Source of the DNA: Sphingobacterium sp. UGAL515B_05
GTDB taxonomy: Bacteria; Bacteroidota; Bacteroidia; Sphingobacteriales; Sphingobacteriaceae
Assembly: GCF_033097525.1 (NCBI RefSeq)
Contig: NZ_CP109907.1
Location: forward strand, 62,001-126,000
Reading direction: 5' to 3'
Length of the DNA stretch: 64,000 nucleotides
The position numbers and the translations under genes were made by a program. This document shows positions 62,275-64,000 of this stretch, in pieces; position 1 is the stretch's first letter; every line of letters starts with the position of its first letter. The notes under the pieces were generated by a model, which searched no databases, had not been told where the DNA came from, and worked only from the letters and a program-made list of their open reading frames with translations.

Positions 62275-64000
62275 TTAGAATTTAACACTTAAATTAACAC
62301 CGTAAGTACGTACTGCAGGTACACCTCCAAGCTCCAGGCCCGGGAAAGTTGCATTATAGCTCGACTCTGGATCTATGTTATTTGTTTTCTTCATGATCGT
62401 CCAGAGATTGCGCGCTACAGCACTTACTGTAATCGACTTAACTTTGTTATTAAATAGATTGGATGGGAAAGTATAGCCCATAACGACCTGTCTCAATTTC
62501 ACAAAATCAGCGCTGTTTACAAATATCTTAGATACATTATTTGCCGTATTGGTATAATAGGTAGAAGCTGTTCTGCCCAAGCTTTCACGATCAGCCACAG
62601 TTTCCTGATGTAATCCAAAAATATAACCGTAGTAATCTGTTCCCGAGAAAAGCTTTCCACCCCATTTTCCATCAACCAAGAAAGAAAAATTGAACCTTTT
62701 GTAGCTAAACTCATTATTCCAGCCAGCAAACCATTTATTCATTGCCGAACCATAGGACTTTAACTCACCCCGGTCAGGAGAACCATCGGCCAATTTTACG
62801 ATCTCGCCATTACTATCGTATTTATAATCGAAAGCCATGATCTGGAAAGCAGGCATACCAACTTTATTCATTAAGTAACCTACACCCGAACGCGAAGTCG
62901 CTACCGTCTGTTCGTCCATTCCCTCAGCCAATGAAATCACTTTATTGTCGTTGTAAGAACCATTCAATGAGGATACCCATTTAAAATCTTCCGTTTTGAC
63001 AACTGTGGCTGAAATCAATGCTTCAAATCCCTTATTTTGCATTTTACCGGCATTGAGTACAGCACCGGCATATCCGCTTGCGGAAGGCGTTGTGATAAAG
63101 GAAATTTCATCTTTCGACTTTTTGTTATACCATGTTAGATCCAAATTTACACGATCATTAAAAAGACGCAACTCCGTTCCAATTTCCAACTCTGTTGCCG
63201 TAGAAGCTTTTAAGGAAGAGTTCGGAATATTCACATTGTTAATAACCCCTAAAGGTTGTCCGTTGAGTACCTCACTTCTAAAATTATAGGTTAACAAGGT
63301 TTGATAAGGATCTGTTGCCTGTCCTACCTGAGCAAAACCTGCTCTCAACTTTCCAAAACTCAACCATGATGGTTTTAGATATTCTGAAAAGATAAATGAA
63401 CCCGAGATTGCGGGGTAAACAGAGTTCAATTTATTATCTACTCCAGGTGTAGCTAAAGTAGAAAACCAGTCAGAGCGTAAACTACCAGTCAAATAAGCTA
63501 TATCTTTATAAGCAAATTCTAAGGTACCATAAGTAGACTGTGTCTCCGATTCACTTTCAAGATACGCTACCGACTTATTTTTTGCGTTCAAAATATTATA
63601 CACACCAAATATCGCGAAGTCAGTACCTAAATTGGTCGTCTGTCTGATTTTAGTATTTCGGTAACTCGCACCTAGATTAGGTGTAAGGGTATAATCTCCG
63701 AAAGTGAATGACTTACCGACCAAAACATCGGCATTAATATCTGCAAATTTAGTTTCCTGCTCTGCAATTTTACCATTCTCATAATAGCCGGTGCCAGAAG
63801 GAACAACATTCTTATAATGATCGGTATAACCATCTCTTCCTGCCCTTCCCTGAACAAACAAACCATTACCCATGGTATACTTTGCTGTTACGGAAGCGAT
63901 CGAACGATCCCGGTTCGTATTATTTATAAACTCATTTGCTGCAAACCAAGGGTTGGTTGCATACACATTCCCTGAATTATAGAGGATTTCTTTTCCATTG
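62275..64000 (-). CDS. SusC/RagA-family TonB-linked receptor, partial (N-terminus off window)
   Basis: The C-terminal 575 codons of an outer-membrane barrel; the frame stays open to base 64000, so the N-terminal domains lie outside. Barrel-strand pattern, the motif FDYKYDSNGEIVKLADGSPDRG (split) and the terminal YGVNLSVKF are typical of SusC. The SusD gene begins 12 bp later, giving the standard SusC-SusD pair. In-frame start-like codons near 63966 are internal to a longer gene. Confidence 0.92.
   Translation of the reverse strand, partial: NGKEILYNSGNVYATNPWFAANEFINNTNRDRSIASVTAKYTMGNGLFVQGRAGRDGYTDHYKNVVPSGTGYYENGKIAEQETKFADINADVLVGKSFTFGDYTLTPNLGASYRNTKIRQTTNLGTDFAIFGVYNILNAKNKSVAYLESESETQSTYGTLEFAYKDIAYLTGSLRSDWFSTLATPGVDNKLNSVYPAISGSFIFSEYLKPSWLSFGKLRAGFAQVGQATDPYQTLLTYNFRSEVLNGQPLGVINNVNIPNSSLKASTATELEIGTELRLFNDRVNLDLTWYNKKSKDEISFITTPSASGYAGAVLNAGKMQNKGFEALISATVVKTEDFKWVSSLNGSYNDNKVISLAEGMDEQTVATSRSGVGYLMNKVGMPAFQIMAFDYKYDSNGEIVKLADGSPDRGELKSYGSAMNKWFAGWNNEFSYKRFNFSFLVDGKWGGKLFSGTDYYGYIFGLHQETVADRESLGRTASTYYTNTANNVSKIFVNSADFVKLRQVVMGYTFPSNLFNNKVKSITVSAVARNLWTIMKKTNNIDPESSYNATFPGLELGGVPAVRTYGVNLSVKF

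Noticed and set aside
62275..63966. A complete gene starting at the GTG near 63966
   Set aside because: The frame continues open to the window end and the protein lacks the SusC N-terminal domains, so this is a truncated view.

Overview
The window looks like a chromosomal segment of a low-GC Bacteroidota, most likely a Sphingobacterium or close relative in the Sphingobacteriaceae. The evidence is a SusC/SusD pair, an ECF sigma/FecR/STN-receptor relay, OmpA proteins with TSP3 linkers, many short lipobox proteins, DUF983/DUF4286/DUF4097-type genes, and several promoters fitting the Bacteroidota pattern TTTG-N19-TAnnTTTG. I saw no rRNA, tRNA, CRISPR array, phage or insertion sequence. Genus assignment is inference from protein style.

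Layout: 1-9 kb is mostly housekeeping on the minus strand (M14 peptidase, LD-carboxypeptidase, dihydroorotase-type amidohydrolase, response regulator, TlpA-like lipoprotein, alaS). 9.2-15.4 kb on the plus strand has two tandem universal stress proteins, two tandem OmpA paralogs and an S41 protease lipoprotein. 15.4-23.6 kb is an envelope uptake locus read leftward: ECF sigma factor, FecR, TonB receptor with STN domain, a decayed gene remnant, a beta-helix lipoprotein and a further lipoprotein. 23.8-30.4 kb has a DEAD-box helicase, acyl-CoA ligase, rlmB and dnaX. 30.6-36.8 kb has a transglutaminase-like exported protein and a second TonB receptor/beta-helix module without sigma/FecR/STN.

At 37.2-39.9 kb, divergent from that second receptor, lies an ABC ATPase, an FtsX-type permease with a His-rich periplasmic insert and a CxxC exported protein. 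Its promoter overlaps a perfect 58-bp palindrome. I read this as a metal-responsive (possibly zinc) envelope system. 40-49 kb has the rsmE/CorC/ppa/DedA operon, HIT, greA, and a two-component system headed by an S9-peptidase-like lipoprotein that has lost its catalytic Ser and His. 49-64 kb has DUF4286, DUF983, an RluA-type synthase, an Mla-type lipid transporter, a DUF6600-like protein, pncB with an overlapping methyltransferase, a sigma/anti-sigma/DUF4097 operon, a small lipoprotein and a SusD/SusC pair cut by the window edge.

Most notable observations: (i) a 10-A run in dnaX after which both alternative frames stop within a few codons, which predicts a gamma-like short product; (ii) the His-rich ABC locus with its palindromic operator; (iii) the pseudo-peptidase lipoprotein in a kinase operon; (iv) duplicated TonB/beta-helix modules with a frameshifted gene scar. 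All protein assignments come from reading sequence motifs; no database search was run.
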